The position numbers were made by a program, and so were the translations under genes. DNA of 64,000 bases from an uncultured Pelagibacteraceae bacterium (GTDB lineage Bacteria > Pseudomonadota > Alphaproteobacteria > Pelagibacterales > Pelagibacteraceae), in NCBI GenBank assembly GCA_902525625.1, contig CABZHM010000002.1:24078-88077 (forward strand). Reading direction: 5' to 3'. A model generated the notes under the pieces. It did no database searches and had not been told where the DNA came from. It saw only the letters and a program-made list of their open reading frames with translations. Positions 46,836 through 57,388 of the stretch are shown piece after piece; positions within the stretch are counted from its first letter, which is position 1; each line of letters starts with the position of its first letter.

Positions 46836-48205
46836 AAGTAATATGCGCCAACACCTAAAAAGGATACAAACCCAATCACATCAGTAATTGTTGTTACAAA
46901 TACACTAGATGCTATGGCTGGATCAATATTCATTTTTTTTAGTGAAACAGGAACTAGAATACCAAAAAGACCAGCTATTATCATTGTCAAAATCATTGAG
47001 ATAGAAATTATTAGAGAAAGTTGACTATCTTGAAACCATAATTGGACTATTAATGAGCTAATAATAGCAAAAATTATTCCATTCAAAACTCCAATATTAA
47101 ATTCTTTTAATATATTTTGGCTAAAATTATTTTTTGTTAAATCATTTGTAGCTAAAGATCTTACTGTTACAGCTAATGTTTGCATTCCAGCATTGCCACC
47201 CATCGAAGCTACGATCGGCATTAAAAAAGCAAGTACTACCATTTGTTCAATAGTTGCTCCAAATAAACTTATGCACCAAGTAGCAAGGAAAGCAGTAAAT
47301 AAATTCAATAATAACCAATTAAATCTTCTTTTTGTTTTAGTAAATACACCATCTGTAATTTCTTCATCACCTACACCGGCAAGTCTTAACGTATCTTCTT
47401 CAGCTTCTTCTTTTAAAACTGTCAAAATATCATCAGAAGTTATCATTCCAACAAGTTTATTGTTCTTATCAACCACACATGCTGAATTTAATCCATAATT
47501 TTCAAATGAATTACCTACCTCTTCTTTATCCATATCTACAGGTACTAAAAAAATTGTCTCCTCCATAATATTAGACATTTTTGTTTCTCTTGGTGTTCGT
47601 AAAACTTTAGATGAAGGTACAGTACCAATTGGTTTAAAATTTTCATCAACAATGAAGATTTCCAAAAATTGTTCCGGTAAATCTTTGTTTTCTCTTAAAT
47701 AATCAATTGTCTGACCAACTGACCAATTACTTGGTATTGCTGTAAACTCTCTTTGCATTATTCTAGCAGCACTATCCTCTGGATAACTTAGCCCCTCTAG
47801 TAAAGCAAAACGATCTTTAGGGGGTAAAGCGCTTAGGATGGAATTTTTATTCTTTTCTTCAACATTTTCTAAAATTGCTATTGCATCGTCAGACTCAAGA
47901 TTTTTCAAAATTCTAACAATTGACTCTGAAGATAAAAATTTAATTATCTCCGTTTGAACAGACTCATTTAGCTCCACAAATACTTCTGGATCAATTTTAA
48001 AACTGCTTAATTTAATTAAACTTTCTCTATCATTTTCACTTAAATGTTCAATAATATCAGCTGCATCTGCAGGATGCATTTCTTTGAATGAATTGATAAT
48101 GAATAATGTATCATTATTAGATATTTTATCTGTGACAACTTTTATAAATTCTTTATTAAACTCAAAATTTACTTTTTTATCTTTAATTTTTTTAACTAAA
48201 GTCAT
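46832..48205 (-). CDS. mgtE: Magnesium transporter MgtE
   Basis: Homodimeric Mg2+ channel gated by cytoplasmic magnesium. The 457-residue protein has the superhelical N domain (about 30-140, with MHPADAADIIEHL and LPPKDRFALLEGL), two CBS domains (about 145-265) and five C-terminal membrane helices with the pore motif PIVASMGGNAGMQTLAVTVRS at about 330-350. Family and architecture are certain. It diverges from lipB across 60 bases; no riboswitch is apparent in that gap. Confidence 0.97.
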   Translation of the reverse strand: MTLVKKIKDKKVNFEFNKEFIKVVTDKISNNDTLFIINSFKEMHPADAADIIEHLSENDRESLIKLSSFKIDPEVFVELNESVQTEIIKFLSSESIVRILKNLESDDAIAILENVEEKNKNSILSALPPKDRFALLEGLSYPEDSAARIMQREFTAIPSNWSVGQTIDYLRENKDLPEQFLEIFIVDENFKPIGTVPSSKVLRTPRETKMSNIMEETIFLVPVDMDKEEVGNSFENYGLNSACVVDKNNKLVGMITSDDILTVLKEEAEEDTLRLAGVGDEEITDGVFTKTKRRFNWLLLNLFTAFLATWCISLFGATIEQMVVLAFLMPIVASMGGNAGMQTLAVTVRSLATNDLTKNNFSQNILKEFNIGVLNGIIFAIISSLIVQLWFQDSQLSLIISISMILTMIIAGLFGILVPVSLKKMNIDPAIASSVFVTTITDVIGFVSFLGVGAYYF

Positions 48206-48265
48206 AAATTAACCTATTATTATGTCGGCTTTTTTAATACAAAATGAAAAGATTACAATTTTTAA

Positions 48266-48886
48266 ATGAATATTGAGGTCAAAAAATCAAAAAAACCCGT
48301 AAAATACAAAGAAGCTATCAATTTTATGGAATCAAAAATTCATAATGTAAATGAAAATACAGCTAATGAGCTAATTTGGACTTTAGAACATAATGAAATT
48401 TTTACAGCCGGTACAAGTTTTAAAGAAAATGAAATTTTAGATAAATCAATAAAAATTATTCAAACAAATAGAGGGGGTAAAATTACCTATCATGGGCCAG
48501 GACAACTAATTTGTTATTTTATTATTGATCTAAAAAAAAGAGGCAAAGATATAAGAAGGTTTATATCCATAATTGAAAAAACAATTATTGAAACAATAAA
48601 ATTTTTTAAGATTGAGACTTTTGCGGACAAAAAAAATATTGGTATTTGGTACGATGACAATAATGAAATTAAAAAAGTTGCAGCTATCGGCGTAAGGGTT
48701 AGTAAATGGATTGCTTACCATGGTTTTTCAATAAATATAGACAATAAACTTGATAAATACGATGCTATAATTCCTTGTGGTATAAGTGATAGAGGAGTAA
48801 CTAACTTAAAAACAATCGTTGATCAAAATTACGATGAATTAGAAAATAAACTAATAGAGAATTTTTTGATTAATTTAAAAAGTTAA
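48266..48886 (+). CDS. lipB: Octanoyl-[ACP]:protein N-octanoyltransferase
   Basis: Transfers octanoate from ACP to lipoyl domains of 2-oxo-acid dehydrogenases and glycine cleavage H protein. [21 protein letters not shown] (69-89) is the family signature; Lys137 in KVAAIGVR and the acyl-thioester Cys171 in [13 protein letters not shown] are the catalytic pair. Length 206 residues is normal. Its last 17 bases overlap the end of the pseudouridine synthase gene on the other strand. Confidence 0.96.
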   Translation: MNIEVKKSKKPVKYKEAINFMESKIHNVNENTANELIWTLEHNEIFTAGTSFKENEILDKSIKIIQTNRGGKITYHGPGQLICYFIIDLKKRGKDIRRFISIIEKTIIETIKFFKIETFADKKNIGIWYDDNNEIKKVAAIGVRVSKWIAYHGFSINIDNKLDKYDAIIPCGISDRGVTNLKTIVDQNYDELENKLIENFLINLKS

Positions 48887-49778
48887 GTCTTTTTGATTTA
48901 AGTAAATTTTTAAAGTAATCTGGCAACAAAGCTTTATAGGTATGTTTTTGATCATTGATTAAAAATTTAACTTGATACGAATGAAGCATTAACTTCTTAT
49001 TTATACCTTTAAGAGTGATGTGTTTATATTTTTCATCACCGTAAATCGAGTGACCAATATTATACAATTGTTTTCTTAATTGATGTTTTCTGCCGGTGAT
49101 CGGTTTAAGCTCAAGTAAGCTAGCTTCTGAGTTTTTATCTATTACCTTAAAAATTGTTTTAGCTTTTTCAACTATTTTCTTTCCATTATCATATCTAATT
49201 AAATTATCATTTAATTCTCCAGAATTTTTTTCTAATTCACCGTGACAAATTGCTAAATACGTTTTATGTATCTTTCTTAACCTGAATAGCGAAGTTAAAA
49301 GCTGTGCCATTTCTCTTTTTTTGGCAATTATAAAAACACCTGATGTATCCTTATCCAGTCTGTGCACAGAGTAAGGTTTTGTGTTTTCAAATATCTTACT
49401 TTTTTTAAAAATATCTATTAAATTTTTTTTTGATTTAGTTCCACCTTGTACTGAAATTCCGGAATCCTTGTTAATTACTATAAAATTCTCGTTATTTTCA
49501 ATTATAGACTTTTCATTAGATTTGATAATTGTATTAGAAGGTTTGAAATTTATTTTTTTTCCATTAGGTTTTTCTCTAAAATCTAAATTAAATAATTCTA
49601 CTTTGTCATTTAAAGTAACTTTGGTAGAACTTTTTACTTTTTTTTTATTAAGTTTAATTTTCCCAGTTCGTAATTTTTTTTCAATTAAACCTTGAGGGAT
49701 TTTTCCTAATTTGTTTCTTAAAAATCTATCCAAACGCATATTATTAAATGTTGCGTCTACAACAAAACTTTTTATCAT
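48870..49778 (-). CDS. rluC: RluC/RluD-family 23S rRNA pseudouridine synthase
   Basis: Isomerises uridines in 23S rRNA; the exact positions are not deducible. An N-terminal S4-like domain ([20 protein letters not shown], about 15-35) precedes the catalytic domain with [16 protein letters not shown], catalytic Asp142, and the later [15 protein letters not shown] and YGDEKY motifs. The gene starts 9 bases after rplQ on the same strand, so it is the tail of the ribosomal superoperon and likely co-expressed with it. Confidence 0.92.
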   Translation of the reverse strand: MIKSFVVDATFNNMRLDRFLRNKLGKIPQGLIEKKLRTGKIKLNKKKVKSSTKVTLNDKVELFNLDFREKPNGKKINFKPSNTIIKSNEKSIIENNENFIVINKDSGISVQGGTKSKKNLIDIFKKSKIFENTKPYSVHRLDKDTSGVFIIAKKREMAQLLTSLFRLRKIHKTYLAICHGELEKNSGELNDNLIRYDNGKKIVEKAKTIFKVIDKNSEASLLELKPITGRKHQLRKQLYNIGHSIYGDEKYKHITLKGINKKLMLHSYQVKFLINDQKHTYKALLPDYFKNLLKSKRLNFLN

Positions 49779-49787
49779 TTTTAAAAT

Positions 49788-50234
49788 TTATTTACTTACA
49801 GACTCTTTTTTACTATCTTTATTCTCTGTAATTTCAGATTGATCTTTTTTCTTTTTGTCAACTCTTTTAGCCACAACATCTCTATCTACAAACTCGATTA
49901 TGGCCATTGGGGCATTGTCGCCATATCTAAACCCAGCCTTAATTATTCTTGTATAACCGCCATTTCTTTTTTCATATCTCTTAGATAATGTTTTTTTTAC
50001 TTTATTTGCAGATTTAATGTCTTGCAATTTAGAAACTAATGTTTTTGTTGTGCTTAATGTATCTTTCTTACCCAAAGTTATTATTTTATCTGCCTGAGGT
50101 TTTAAAAATTTAGCTTTTGGTAATGTTGTTTTAATTTGCTCATATTTTATTAATGAATTAAGCATATTTTTAAGTAACGCTTTCCTATGTTCTGATGTCC
50201 TATTTAATTTTTTATTTGCTAATCCGTGTCTCAT
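49788..50234 (-). CDS. rplQ: 50S ribosomal protein L17
   Basis: Large-subunit protein near the exit tunnel. The 148-residue product starts [19 protein letters not shown] and contains [26 protein letters not shown] (about 91-116), both diagnostic. A charged lysine/glutamate tail of about 30 residues extends beyond the E. coli length. Overlaps rpoA by one base. Confidence 0.97.
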   Translation of the reverse strand: MRHGLANKKLNRTSEHRKALLKNMLNSLIKYEQIKTTLPKAKFLKPQADKIITLGKKDTLSTTKTLVSKLQDIKSANKVKKTLSKRYEKRNGGYTRIIKAGFRYGDNAPMAIIEFVDRDVVAKRVDKKKKDQSEITENKDSKKESVSK

Positions 50235-51262
50235 TAAATAGCCTCCTCAAGCTTTTTTGACATTTCAGCAATATTATCAGGTGGCCAATTAGGTATTTCC
50301 ATTCCTAAATATAGTGACATACCTGTAAGAACCTCTTTAATTTCATTTAACGATTTTCTTCCAAAATTAGGGGTTCTAAGCATCTCACCTTCTGATTTTT
50401 GAACAAGGTCTCCAATATAAATTATATTATCATTCTTCAAGCAATTCATTGATCTTACAGACAGCTCAAGTTCATCAACTTTTCTCAAAAGATTTTTGTT
50501 AAACTCAGGCTCACTAGAAACTTCTTTAATTGGTGCTTCCACCGGTTCATCAAAGTTGATAAACATCTTAAGTTGGTCTTGAAATATCCTAGCTGAATAA
50601 GCTACAGCGTCCTCAGCAGATATCGAGCCATTAGTTTCAACTTCCATTGTTAGCTTATCGTAATCTAGAGCTTTACCTTCCCTAGCAGTACTAACTGAAT
50701 AAGAAACTTTTTTGACTGGACTATATAATGAGTCAATTGCTATTAATCCTAATGGTGGTTCTTCAGGTTTATTAAGTTCAGCGGGCACGTATCCTTTTCC
50801 TGTATTAACATTCATTTCCATATGAAAATTAGTATTCTCATCAAGATTACAGATAACTAAATCAGGATTCAAAATTTCTACATCTGCCACAGATGTGATA
50901 TCTGAGGCTTTAATTTCACCCGGTCCTTTTGCATCTAAGACTAATTTTTTTGTACCTTCAGAGTTGCATTTTAATGCTAATGATTTAACATTTAAAACAA
51001 TATCCGTTACATCTTCTCTAACCCCTTTAATTGATGTAAACTCATGTAAAACTCCATCAATTTGAATTGAGGTCACAGCAGCGCCTCTTATTGAAGACAA
51101 CAATATTCTTCTTAATGAATTGCCGAGAGTTAATCCATAACCTTTCTCTAGAGGTTCTGCAATGATCTTTGCATGAGTAAGATCCTTACTTATATTAACA
51201 TCTAATTTTGAGGGTTTTATTAAAGATTTCCAATTTTTTATATTTACGTTTTCTGTCTCCAT
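50234..51262 (-). CDS. rpoA: DNA-directed RNA polymerase alpha subunit
   Basis: Scaffold for RNA polymerase assembly and contact for activators. The 342-residue protein has the N-terminal dimerisation domain ([22 protein letters not shown] at about 37-58) and the C-terminal domain with two helix-hairpin-helix segments ([14 protein letters not shown] and [17 protein letters not shown]). Flanked by rpsK and rplQ with one-base overlaps, the classic alpha operon. Confidence 0.98.
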   Translation of the reverse strand: METENVNIKNWKSLIKPSKLDVNISKDLTHAKIIAEPLEKGYGLTLGNSLRRILLSSIRGAAVTSIQIDGVLHEFTSIKGVREDVTDIVLNVKSLALKCNSEGTKKLVLDAKGPGEIKASDITSVADVEILNPDLVICNLDENTNFHMEMNVNTGKGYVPAELNKPEEPPLGLIAIDSLYSPVKKVSYSVSTAREGKALDYDKLTMEVETNGSISAEDAVAYSARIFQDQLKMFINFDEPVEAPIKEVSSEPEFNKNLLRKVDELELSVRSMNCLKNDNIIYIGDLVQKSEGEMLRTPNFGRKSLNEIKEVLTGMSLYLGMEIPNWPPDNIAEMSKKLEEAI

Positions 51263-51711
51263 TAAACTCTCCTTTTTTTTGGTGGTCTTGTTCCGTTATG
51301 AGGCATTGGTGTTGTATCTTTTATAGATAAAATTTTGAATCCTCTAGCTTGAAGTGCTCTTAAAGCAGTCTCTCGTCCAGAACCTGGTCCTTTAATTTCA
51401 ACATTTAATGTTTTCATACCGAATTCTAGTGCTTTAGTTGCTGCTGCATCTGCAGCTACTTGTGCAGCATAAGGTGTAGATTTTCTTGAACCTTTAAAAC
51501 CTTTTTGACCAGCTGAGGCCCAAGAAATAATATTTCCGTTTGTATCAGCTATTGAAATGATAGTATTATTAAAAGTTGATTGCACGTAAGCTATACCATT
51601 TAAAATATTTTTTTTTGTTTTTTTCTTTTTGGAGTAAGAACTTTTGATTACTTTCTTCTCTGATTTTTCATCTACCTTATTTTGGTTTTCTGTCTTTTTA
51701 ACTTTATTCAT
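51262..51711 (-). CDS. rpsK: 30S ribosomal protein S11
   Basis: Small-subunit platform protein. The core is highly conserved ([47 protein letters not shown] at the C-terminus). At 149 residues it carries a lysine-rich N-terminal extension of about 20-30 residues compared with the usual 129. The extension is encoded from the only good ATG, 2 bases after rpsM. Confidence 0.97.
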   Translation of the reverse strand: MNKVKKTENQNKVDEKSEKKVIKSSYSKKKKTKKNILNGIAYVQSTFNNTIISIADTNGNIISWASAGQKGFKGSRKSTPYAAQVAADAAATKALEFGMKTLNVEIKGPGSGRETALRALQARGFKILSIKDTTPMPHNGTRPPKKRRV

Positions 51712-51713
51712 AA

Positions 51714-52097
51714 TTATTTTTTAAGTGGAGTTAATTTTTTCCCAGCTATTGCAATCGCTTTGCCTTTTCTAGTTCTAGCATTACATCTAGTCCTTTGCCC
51801 TCTTACAGGCAATTTTTTTCTATGTCTTGACCCTCTGTAACAAGCTAGATCAATCAAACGTTTAATGCTAAGTGAATAATCTCTTCTTAAATCTCCCTCA
51901 ACCTTAAAGTTTTGATCTATATACTCTCTGATTTTTAATATTTCATCATCTGTTAACTGATTTACTCTTTTTTCTCTTGAAAATTTAAGAGCTTCACAAA
52001 TTTGTTTAGAATATTTATCACCTATGCCATATATATAAGTCAGTCCAATGTGAACTAATTTATTCTGCGGAATATTAATACCTGCTATACGAGCCAT
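51714..52097 (-). CDS. rpsM: 30S ribosomal protein S13
   Basis: Small-subunit head protein that contacts the P-site tRNA. The 127-residue product has [19 protein letters not shown] and [15 protein letters not shown], both diagnostic. A 55-base gap to adk upstream is the largest in the ribosomal cluster and might hold an internal promoter, but I see no convincing boxes. Confidence 0.97.
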   Translation of the reverse strand: MARIAGINIPQNKLVHIGLTYIYGIGDKYSKQICEALKFSREKRVNQLTDDEILKIREYIDQNFKVEGDLRRDYSLSIKRLIDLACYRGSRHRKKLPVRGQRTRCNARTRKGKAIAIAGKKLTPLKK

Positions 52098-52152
52098 AAT
52101 TTTGAGATAAATTGTAGCCCTTTATATAAGAAGATCTTTCAAAGTCAACGTC

Positions 52153-52716
52153 TTAAACATTGGTAAAAATGTCAATTTTCCTAGTTATTTGATTAATTTC
52201 TTGAGATCCATCGATTTCATAAAAGTTAGAATTTTTTGAATAAAAATCCAGTACAGGTTTAGTTGTTTCCATATATTTTTCATATCTTTTTAAAATAGTC
52301 TTCTGATCATCATCTGATCTCTTTTCCTCAATTTTCCTTTTTTGAATTCTTCTTATAATAGTTTCTTTATTTACATTTAAATAAAAAACAAAATCTATTT
52401 TTTGATTAGAAGCATTCAAAAGCAAGTCCAAATTTTCGGCCTGGTGTAACGATCTTGGATAGCCATCAAAAATTAGACGATTTTTTTTTTTAGGATCAAA
52501 AATCAGTTTTTTTATAAGTTCATTAACAATTTCATCATTTACGAACTTGCCATCATTCATATCTATTATAATTTTTTTACCAATATCTGTATCTTTTTGA
52601 ATTTCGTTTCTCAAAATTTCACCAGTTGAAATTTGAAATCCACCTAATTTCTTTACTAAATATTTTGCCTGAGTCCCTTTACCAGCACCAGGGGGGCCAA
52701 ATAAAATAATATTCAC
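52153..52716 (-). CDS. adk: Adenylate kinase (short-lid form)
   Basis: Equilibrates ATP + AMP with 2 ADP. The 187-residue protein has the P-loop FGPPGAGKGTQAKYL (5-19) and DGYPRSLHQAENL (about 82-94). The LID region is the short, non-zinc type (RKIEEKRSDDDQKTILKR), consistent with alphaproteobacteria. It abuts secY directly and precedes rpsM, the usual secY-adk-rpsM order. Confidence 0.96.
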   Translation of the reverse strand: MNIILFGPPGAGKGTQAKYLVKKLGGFQISTGEILRNEIQKDTDIGKKIIIDMNDGKFVNDEIVNELIKKLIFDPKKKNRLIFDGYPRSLHQAENLDLLLNASNQKIDFVFYLNVNKETIIRRIQKRKIEEKRSDDDQKTILKRYEKYMETTKPVLDFYSKNSNFYEIDGSQEINQITRKIDIFTNV

Positions 52717-53997
52717 TTATTTTCCAAATTTTGTTTTTTTAATTAATTGCTCATATTGAGAGCTCATTAGTCTTGTTTGAATTTGTGTTACAGTATCTAT
52801 GGCAACTACAACTACAATTAAAATTGAGGTACCACCTAAATAAAAAGGTATAGGATATTTTGCAATTAAAAATTCTGGCATCAAACAAACTAATGTTAAA
52901 TATAAAGCACCAATCGTTGTTAATTTTGTGAGTATGTTATCTATGTAAATTGCTGTACTCTCACCAGGTCTGATTCCTGGTATAAAACCTCCATACTTTC
53001 TTAAATTATCTGCTGTTTCATTTGGATTGAAAGTAATTGATGTATAAAAAAAGGTAAAAAATATTATTCCAGAAGCATATAATAACATATAAAGAGGTTG
53101 TCCTTGAGTAAAATATGAACTTAAATTTAGAAAAGTTTCACTATCAGAAAAATCAAAATTAGAAAAAGTAACTGGTAATAATAACAGGGCAGATGCAAAA
53201 ATTGCAGGAATTACTCCAGCTTGATTTATCTTCAATGGTAAATGTGATGACTCACCCCCATACATTTTATTTCCCATTTGTCTTTTGGGGTAATTTATTA
53301 ATATTTTTCTTAATGCTCTCTCCATAAATACTATAAAAAGAATTGTTAATACAAGAAGAATAAAAATAGCTAAAATCATAACAGTTGAAATGGCACCAGT
53401 TCTTCCTAGTTCAAATGTAGTCACTAATGCTCTTGGTATCTCAGCAACGATACCAGCAAAAATAATTAATGAGATTCCATTTCCAATACCCCTTTGTGTA
53501 ATCTGTTCACCTAACCACATTAAAAAAATAGTTCCAGCGACTATTGTTGTGACTGTTGAAATTTTAAAAAAAGCTCCAGGATTGATAACTAAATTTGCTG
53601 AGGATTCTAATCCAACAGATAATCCATAACCTTGAATAGTTGCAAGTAAAACCGTTCCGTAACGAGTAATCTGAGTAATCTTAGATCTTCCCATTTCACC
53701 CTGGGATTTTAAATTTTTAAAATAATCAGATACACCAGTTAAAAGTTGAACAATAATTGAGGATGATATATAAGGCATTATCCCTAAAGCAAATATTGCC
53801 ATCCTGCTAACAGCGCCACCTGCAAAAACATTAAACATTCCCAAAAGACCTTTTTGATTACCTTCCATCAAAATTTTCAATTGTTCAGGATCGATACCAG
53901 GCAAAGGTACAAAGGTTCCAAACCTGTAAACTGATAATATTGCTAATGTAAAAATAATTCTATTTCTAAGATCGTTGCTTGAGGAAGTGGCACTCAT
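52717..53997 (-). CDS. secY: Preprotein translocase subunit SecY
   Basis: Ten-helix channel of the Sec translocon in the inner membrane. The 426-residue protein shows the plug region and helix 2 signature GISPYI-like (LGIMPYISSSIIVQLL, about 69-84), GIGNGISLIIFAGI, and the cytoplasmic loop GFIPGIRPGEST. Lies between rplO and adk in the spc operon, 8 bases after rplO. Confidence 0.97.
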   Translation of the reverse strand: MSATSSSNDLRNRIIFTLAILSVYRFGTFVPLPGIDPEQLKILMEGNQKGLLGMFNVFAGGAVSRMAIFALGIMPYISSSIIVQLLTGVSDYFKNLKSQGEMGRSKITQITRYGTVLLATIQGYGLSVGLESSANLVINPGAFFKISTVTTIVAGTIFLMWLGEQITQRGIGNGISLIIFAGIVAEIPRALVTTFELGRTGAISTVMILAIFILLVLTILFIVFMERALRKILINYPKRQMGNKMYGGESSHLPLKINQAGVIPAIFASALLLLPVTFSNFDFSDSETFLNLSSYFTQGQPLYMLLYASGIIFFTFFYTSITFNPNETADNLRKYGGFIPGIRPGESTAIYIDNILTKLTTIGALYLTLVCLMPEFLIAKYPIPFYLGGTSILIVVVVAIDTVTQIQTRLMSSQYEQLIKKTKFGK

Positions 53998-54005
53998 TAA
54001 TTTAA

Positions 54006-54458
54006 TTACTTTTTAATTTGTATAGACCCACCAATTTTTTCAAGCTTAACTACAGCTGACCTTGATGCTAAATCTGCTTCAATATTTATCTTATCTTTTA
54101 TTTTTCCTGTTCCTAAAATTTTTAATTTGTTAGAGTTTTTATTAATCAGTCTCAATTTTTTTAGCAAATTCGAATTCAATATTTCAGAGGTTTTGATACT
54201 TTTTTTATCTATAAAAGTCTGAATTTTCTCTAAATTAAGTATTGCGATATTGTTTTTTTTAATTGGATTAAAACCTCTCTTAGGCAATCTTCTGTACAAA
54301 GGCATTTGGCCACCTTCAAAACTTTTTATAGAAACACCTGATCTTGATTTTTGACCCTTCACACCTCTTCCCGAAGTTTTTCCCTTTCCAGATCCTATTC
54401 CTCTTCCAACTCTAATTTTCTTTTTATTGATTTTTTGTCTATTATTTAAACTTATCAT
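54006..54458 (-). CDS. rplO: 50S ribosomal protein L15
   Basis: Large-subunit protein. The N-terminal glycine- and arginine-rich tail [20 protein letters not shown] (about 19-38) and [15 protein letters not shown] are diagnostic; 150 residues. Its ATG overlaps the rpsE stop by one base, so the rpmD (L30) gene that normally lies between rpsE and rplO is absent at this site. Confidence 0.97.
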   Translation of the reverse strand: MISLNNRQKINKKKIRVGRGIGSGKGKTSGRGVKGQKSRSGVSIKSFEGGQMPLYRRLPKRGFNPIKKNNIAILNLEKIQTFIDKKSIKTSEILNSNLLKKLRLINKNSNKLKILGTGKIKDKINIEADLASRSAVVKLEKIGGSIQIKK

Positions 54459-54973
54459 TAGCCTCTTTTATCGATAATTTCTGAAATTTTTTTATTCCTT
54501 ATATTAGAAATTTGCTTTGGAGAATTTTGTTTTAACAATGCTTTCATGGTTGCTCTAATAACATTATGAGCATTTGAAGTTCCCATTGATTTAGCTACTA
54601 TGTCTTTTACTCCCAAAACTTCACAAACAGCCCTCACTGGACCTCCAGCTATTATCCCTGTTCCTTTCGAGGCCGCTCTTAAGACAATTCTACCAGATCC
54701 ATCTTTTGCCTTGACGTCATGATGAATTGTTCTTCCCTCTCTTAAAGGAATATGGACTAGTTTTCTTCTTGCCATTTCATTAGCTTTTTTGATGGCATCA
54801 GGAACTTGTTTAGCTTTAGCATGAGCTATACCTATTTTGCCAGATTGATTACCAACAACAACTAATGCTGAAAATCCAAATCTTCTACCACCCTTAACAA
54901 CTTTAGTTATTCTATTTATATGGACTAATTTTTCTAAAATATCATCTGTTTTTTTATCTTTAAAATTTTCCAT
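54458..54973 (-). CDS. rpsE: 30S ribosomal protein S5
   Basis: Small-subunit protein important for decoding fidelity. The 171-residue product has the double-strand RNA-binding-like N domain ([23 protein letters not shown], about 19-41) and the C domain with [16 protein letters not shown] and [18 protein letters not shown]. 2 bases after rplR. Confidence 0.97.
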   Translation of the reverse strand: MENFKDKKTDDILEKLVHINRITKVVKGGRRFGFSALVVVGNQSGKIGIAHAKAKQVPDAIKKANEMARRKLVHIPLREGRTIHHDVKAKDGSGRIVLRAASKGTGIIAGGPVRAVCEVLGVKDIVAKSMGTSNAHNVIRATMKALLKQNSPKQISNIRNKKISEIIDKRG

Positions 54974-54975
54974 TA

Positions 54976-55332
54976 TTAAAACTCCATTCCATTTTTTCGA
55001 AGAGTTTCAGCAAAAACTTTTACTCTTCCATGATATTTGTAAAGGCCTCTATCAAAATAAATCTTATTTATACTCTTCTCTTTAGCCTTTTTTGCTAATT
55101 TTTCAGCTACAATCTTAGAAAGCTCAGTTTTGGTAGTTTTTTGCTCAGATCTAATATCTTTTTCTACTGATGACGATGATAAAAGAGTTATATTCTTAAT
55201 ATCGTCAATTATTTGTGCTGAAATATTTTTTGATGATCTAGAAATACTCAACCTATATCTATTTTTTTTAGCAACAAATTTGGCTTTATTACTTACTCTT
55301 AATTTTCTTCTGATGTTTGTTGTTAATTTCAT
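54976..55332 (-). CDS. rplR: 50S ribosomal protein L18
   Basis: 5S rRNA-binding protein of the central protuberance. The 118-residue product shows the family's [23 protein letters not shown] pattern (about 19-41) and the C-terminal [28 protein letters not shown]. Overlaps rplF by one base. Confidence 0.96.
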   Translation of the reverse strand: MKLTTNIRRKLRVSNKAKFVAKKNRYRLSISRSSKNISAQIIDDIKNITLLSSSSVEKDIRSEQKTTKTELSKIVAEKLAKKAKEKSINKIYFDRGLYKYHGRVKVFAETLRKNGMEF

Positions 55333-55871
55333 TATTTCTTTTTTCCTTCTTTTTTAAGAACATACTGACCTTTTTCTCTTATGCCTTTTCCCTTATATGG
55401 TTCAATTTTTCTTAAAGTCTTGAGTTTTGAAGCTATAGAACCTACTTGTTGTTTATTTGACCCTGATATTTTAAGTGTTGTTTGTTTTTCAACTACAATT
55501 TTTATACCCTCTGGTATATCAAAATCAATTTCGTGACTATAACCAAGTTGTAGATTTAATTTGTTTCCTTTTAAGGCAGCTCTATATCCAACTCCAACTA
55601 ATTCTAAAGTTTTTTCGTAACCTTTGCTTGACCCTATTACAGCATTATTAATTAGACTTCTGTTCATTCCCCACAATCTTTTCGTATTTTGATCAGTTTT
55701 TTTAGGTTTAATAGAAATTTCTTTTCCATCTTTAATATCTAAATTGAAAATATTTAAATCAATATTTAAAGTAGTCTTGCCTAATGGTCCTTCTATGTTT
55801 AAAATACTACCTGCTAAAGCCACTTTTACTTTCTCTGGTATTGAAATACTAATTTTACCGATTTTTGACAT
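55332..55871 (-). CDS. rplF: 50S ribosomal protein L6
   Basis: Large-subunit protein near the factor-binding site. The 179-residue product has the typical start [33 protein letters not shown] (about 68-88) and the C-terminal signature [22 protein letters not shown]. One-base overlaps with rplR and rpsH. Confidence 0.97.
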   Translation of the reverse strand: MSKIGKISISIPEKVKVALAGSILNIEGPLGKTTLNIDLNIFNLDIKDGKEISIKPKKTDQNTKRLWGMNRSLINNAVIGSSKGYEKTLELVGVGYRAALKGNKLNLQLGYSHEIDFDIPEGIKIVVEKQTTLKISGSNKQQVGSIASKLKTLRKIEPYKGKGIREKGQYVLKKEGKKK

Positions 55872-56266
55872 TAAAATACCTTACAAATTATTTCACCACC
55901 AACACGCTGTTTTCTTGCATCAATATCTGTCATAACTCCCTTGGGTGTTGAGACTATTGCTATACCCAGTCCATTATTAATTTTAGGCAAACTTTCAGCA
56001 CTAGAAAAAATTCTTCTGCCTGGCTTAGATACTCTTTCAAACGCATTAATAACTGGACTACCAGAATGGTATTTCAATTCTAAAGATAGTATTGATTTAC
56101 TTTTATCATTGCTAACGTTAAAGTCCCTAATAAAACCCTCATTCTTTAGTATCTCTGCAATTTTTGTCTTAAAATTTGATGATGGTAATTCAACTTTTTT
56201 ATGATTTCTTGCTTGTGCATTTTTTATTCTAGCTATCATATCTCCTATTGGATCACTTAAACTCAT
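55871..56266 (-). CDS. rpsH: 30S ribosomal protein S8
   Basis: Primary 16S rRNA-binding protein and, in E. coli, autogenous regulator of the spc operon. With the ATG at 56266 the protein starts MSLSDPIGDMIARIKNAQ, the family N-terminus, and this start has an AAGGA ribosome-binding site 5 bases upstream. A longer reading from 56284 adds six unlikely residues and overlaps rpsN. C-terminal STPKGVMTDIDARKQRVGGEIICKVF is diagnostic. 131 residues. Confidence 0.97.
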   Translation of the reverse strand: MSLSDPIGDMIARIKNAQARNHKKVELPSSNFKTKIAEILKNEGFIRDFNVSNDKSKSILSLELKYHSGSPVINAFERVSKPGRRIFSSAESLPKINNGLGIAIVSTPKGVMTDIDARKQRVGGEIICKVF

Positions 56267-56277
56267 AATATTCCTTT

Positions 56278-56583
56278 CTACCAACTTGATTTTACTAATC
56301 CTGGTATCTTTCCTTGCAGACCTAATTGTCTTAATGCAATTCTAGATATTTTTAATTTTCTATATACCCCATGTGGTCTTCCAGTAATTTGGCATCTATT
56401 CATTACTCTTGTTTTAGAGGAATTACGAGGTAATTTTGATAATTTTTGTTGAGCCTTAAACCTTTCTTCTAGTGTAAGCTTTTTATTCATAATTATTTTT
56501 TTTAACTGTTGTCTTTTCCTAAAATATCTGTCGGAAAGTTTTATTCTTCTATTGTTTTTATTTACTGAACTAAGTTTAGCCAT
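56278..56583 (-). CDS. rpsN: 30S ribosomal protein S14 (long, zinc-free type)
   Basis: Small-subunit head protein. The 101-residue product is the longer form without zinc cysteines, with LPRNSSKTRVMNRCQITGRPHGVYRKLKISRI (in the middle) and the C-terminal QLGLQGKIPGLVKSSW. One-base overlap with rplE and an 11-base gap to rpsH containing the rpsH ribosome-binding site. Confidence 0.97.
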   Translation of the reverse strand: MAKLSSVNKNNRRIKLSDRYFRKRQQLKKIIMNKKLTLEERFKAQQKLSKLPRNSSKTRVMNRCQITGRPHGVYRKLKISRIALRQLGLQGKIPGLVKSSW

Positions 56584-57143
56584 TACTCATTATCTCCTTT
56601 TTTTATAAATGGAAAATTTAATTTCTCTAACAAAGCGTAACTATGGTCTTTACTTTTTGAGGAAATAACAATTACAATATCAAGCCCTCTTACTTTGTCA
56701 GCTCTATCAAAACTAACTTCTGGAAATATTATGTGTTCTTTGATGCCAAAAGTATAATTTCCAAATTTATCGAAAGCATTAGGTGATAGGCCCCTAAAAT
56801 CCTTAATTCTAGGCAAAGCAATATTAACTAATCTATCTAAAAACTCGTACATTCTATTTTTTCTCAAAGTAACTTTTAAACCAGCATTTGAACCTTTTCT
56901 TGTTTTAAAATTTGCGACAGATTTTTTAAATTTTGTGGTTACAGGCTTTTGGCCAGTGATCTTCGATAAATCTTCCTCACAAGACTTAAGAATTTTACTA
57001 TCATTACCATCTAGACCAAGACCCATATTTAAAATTATCTTTTCAATTTTTGGACCCATATATAAATTTTTAAATCCAAATTTTGATTTTAATGAAGGTT
57101 TAATTTCTTTAAAATATAAATCTTTTAACCTTGGTGTATTCAC
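56583..57143 (-). CDS. rplE: 50S ribosomal protein L5
   Basis: 5S rRNA-binding protein of the central protuberance. The 186-residue product has [35 protein letters not shown] (about 68-88) and the C-terminal region with [26 protein letters not shown], all characteristic. Overlaps rplX by 4 bases. Confidence 0.97.
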   Translation of the reverse strand: MNTPRLKDLYFKEIKPSLKSKFGFKNLYMGPKIEKIILNMGLGLDGNDSKILKSCEEDLSKITGQKPVTTKFKKSVANFKTRKGSNAGLKVTLRKNRMYEFLDRLVNIALPRIKDFRGLSPNAFDKFGNYTFGIKEHIIFPEVSFDRADKVRGLDIVIVISSKSKDHSYALLEKLNFPFIKKGDNE

Positions 57144-57388
57144 TTCTTAACCTCTTTTTTTTTAATTTTCTGTTTAGTATTTATCAAACTCAGGTTTGAA
57201 ATATGAATAAAGTTTTCTTTTGAAAAAATCCCACCTTTTTTCTCTTTTGTTGTTTTGACATGCTTCTTAACTATGTTTATGTCTTTTATTTTTGCCCTGT
57301 AATTTGATCTATCTATTTCTATAACTTCACCCTCTTTATTTTTGTCTCGACCAGTCAGAATCTTAACTTTTGCTCCTTTTTTAATCAT
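57140..57388 (-). CDS. rplX: 50S ribosomal protein L24
   Basis: Assembly-initiating large-subunit protein with an N-terminal KOW motif ([20 protein letters not shown], about 3-22) followed by [17 protein letters not shown]. At 82 residues it is shorter than the usual about 105, the C-terminal part being reduced to a lysine-rich tail. One-base overlap with rplN. Confidence 0.95.
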   Translation of the reverse strand: MIKKGAKVKILTGRDKNKEGEVIEIDRSNYRAKIKDINIVKKHVKTTKEKKGGIFSKENFIHISNLSLINTKQKIKKKEVKK

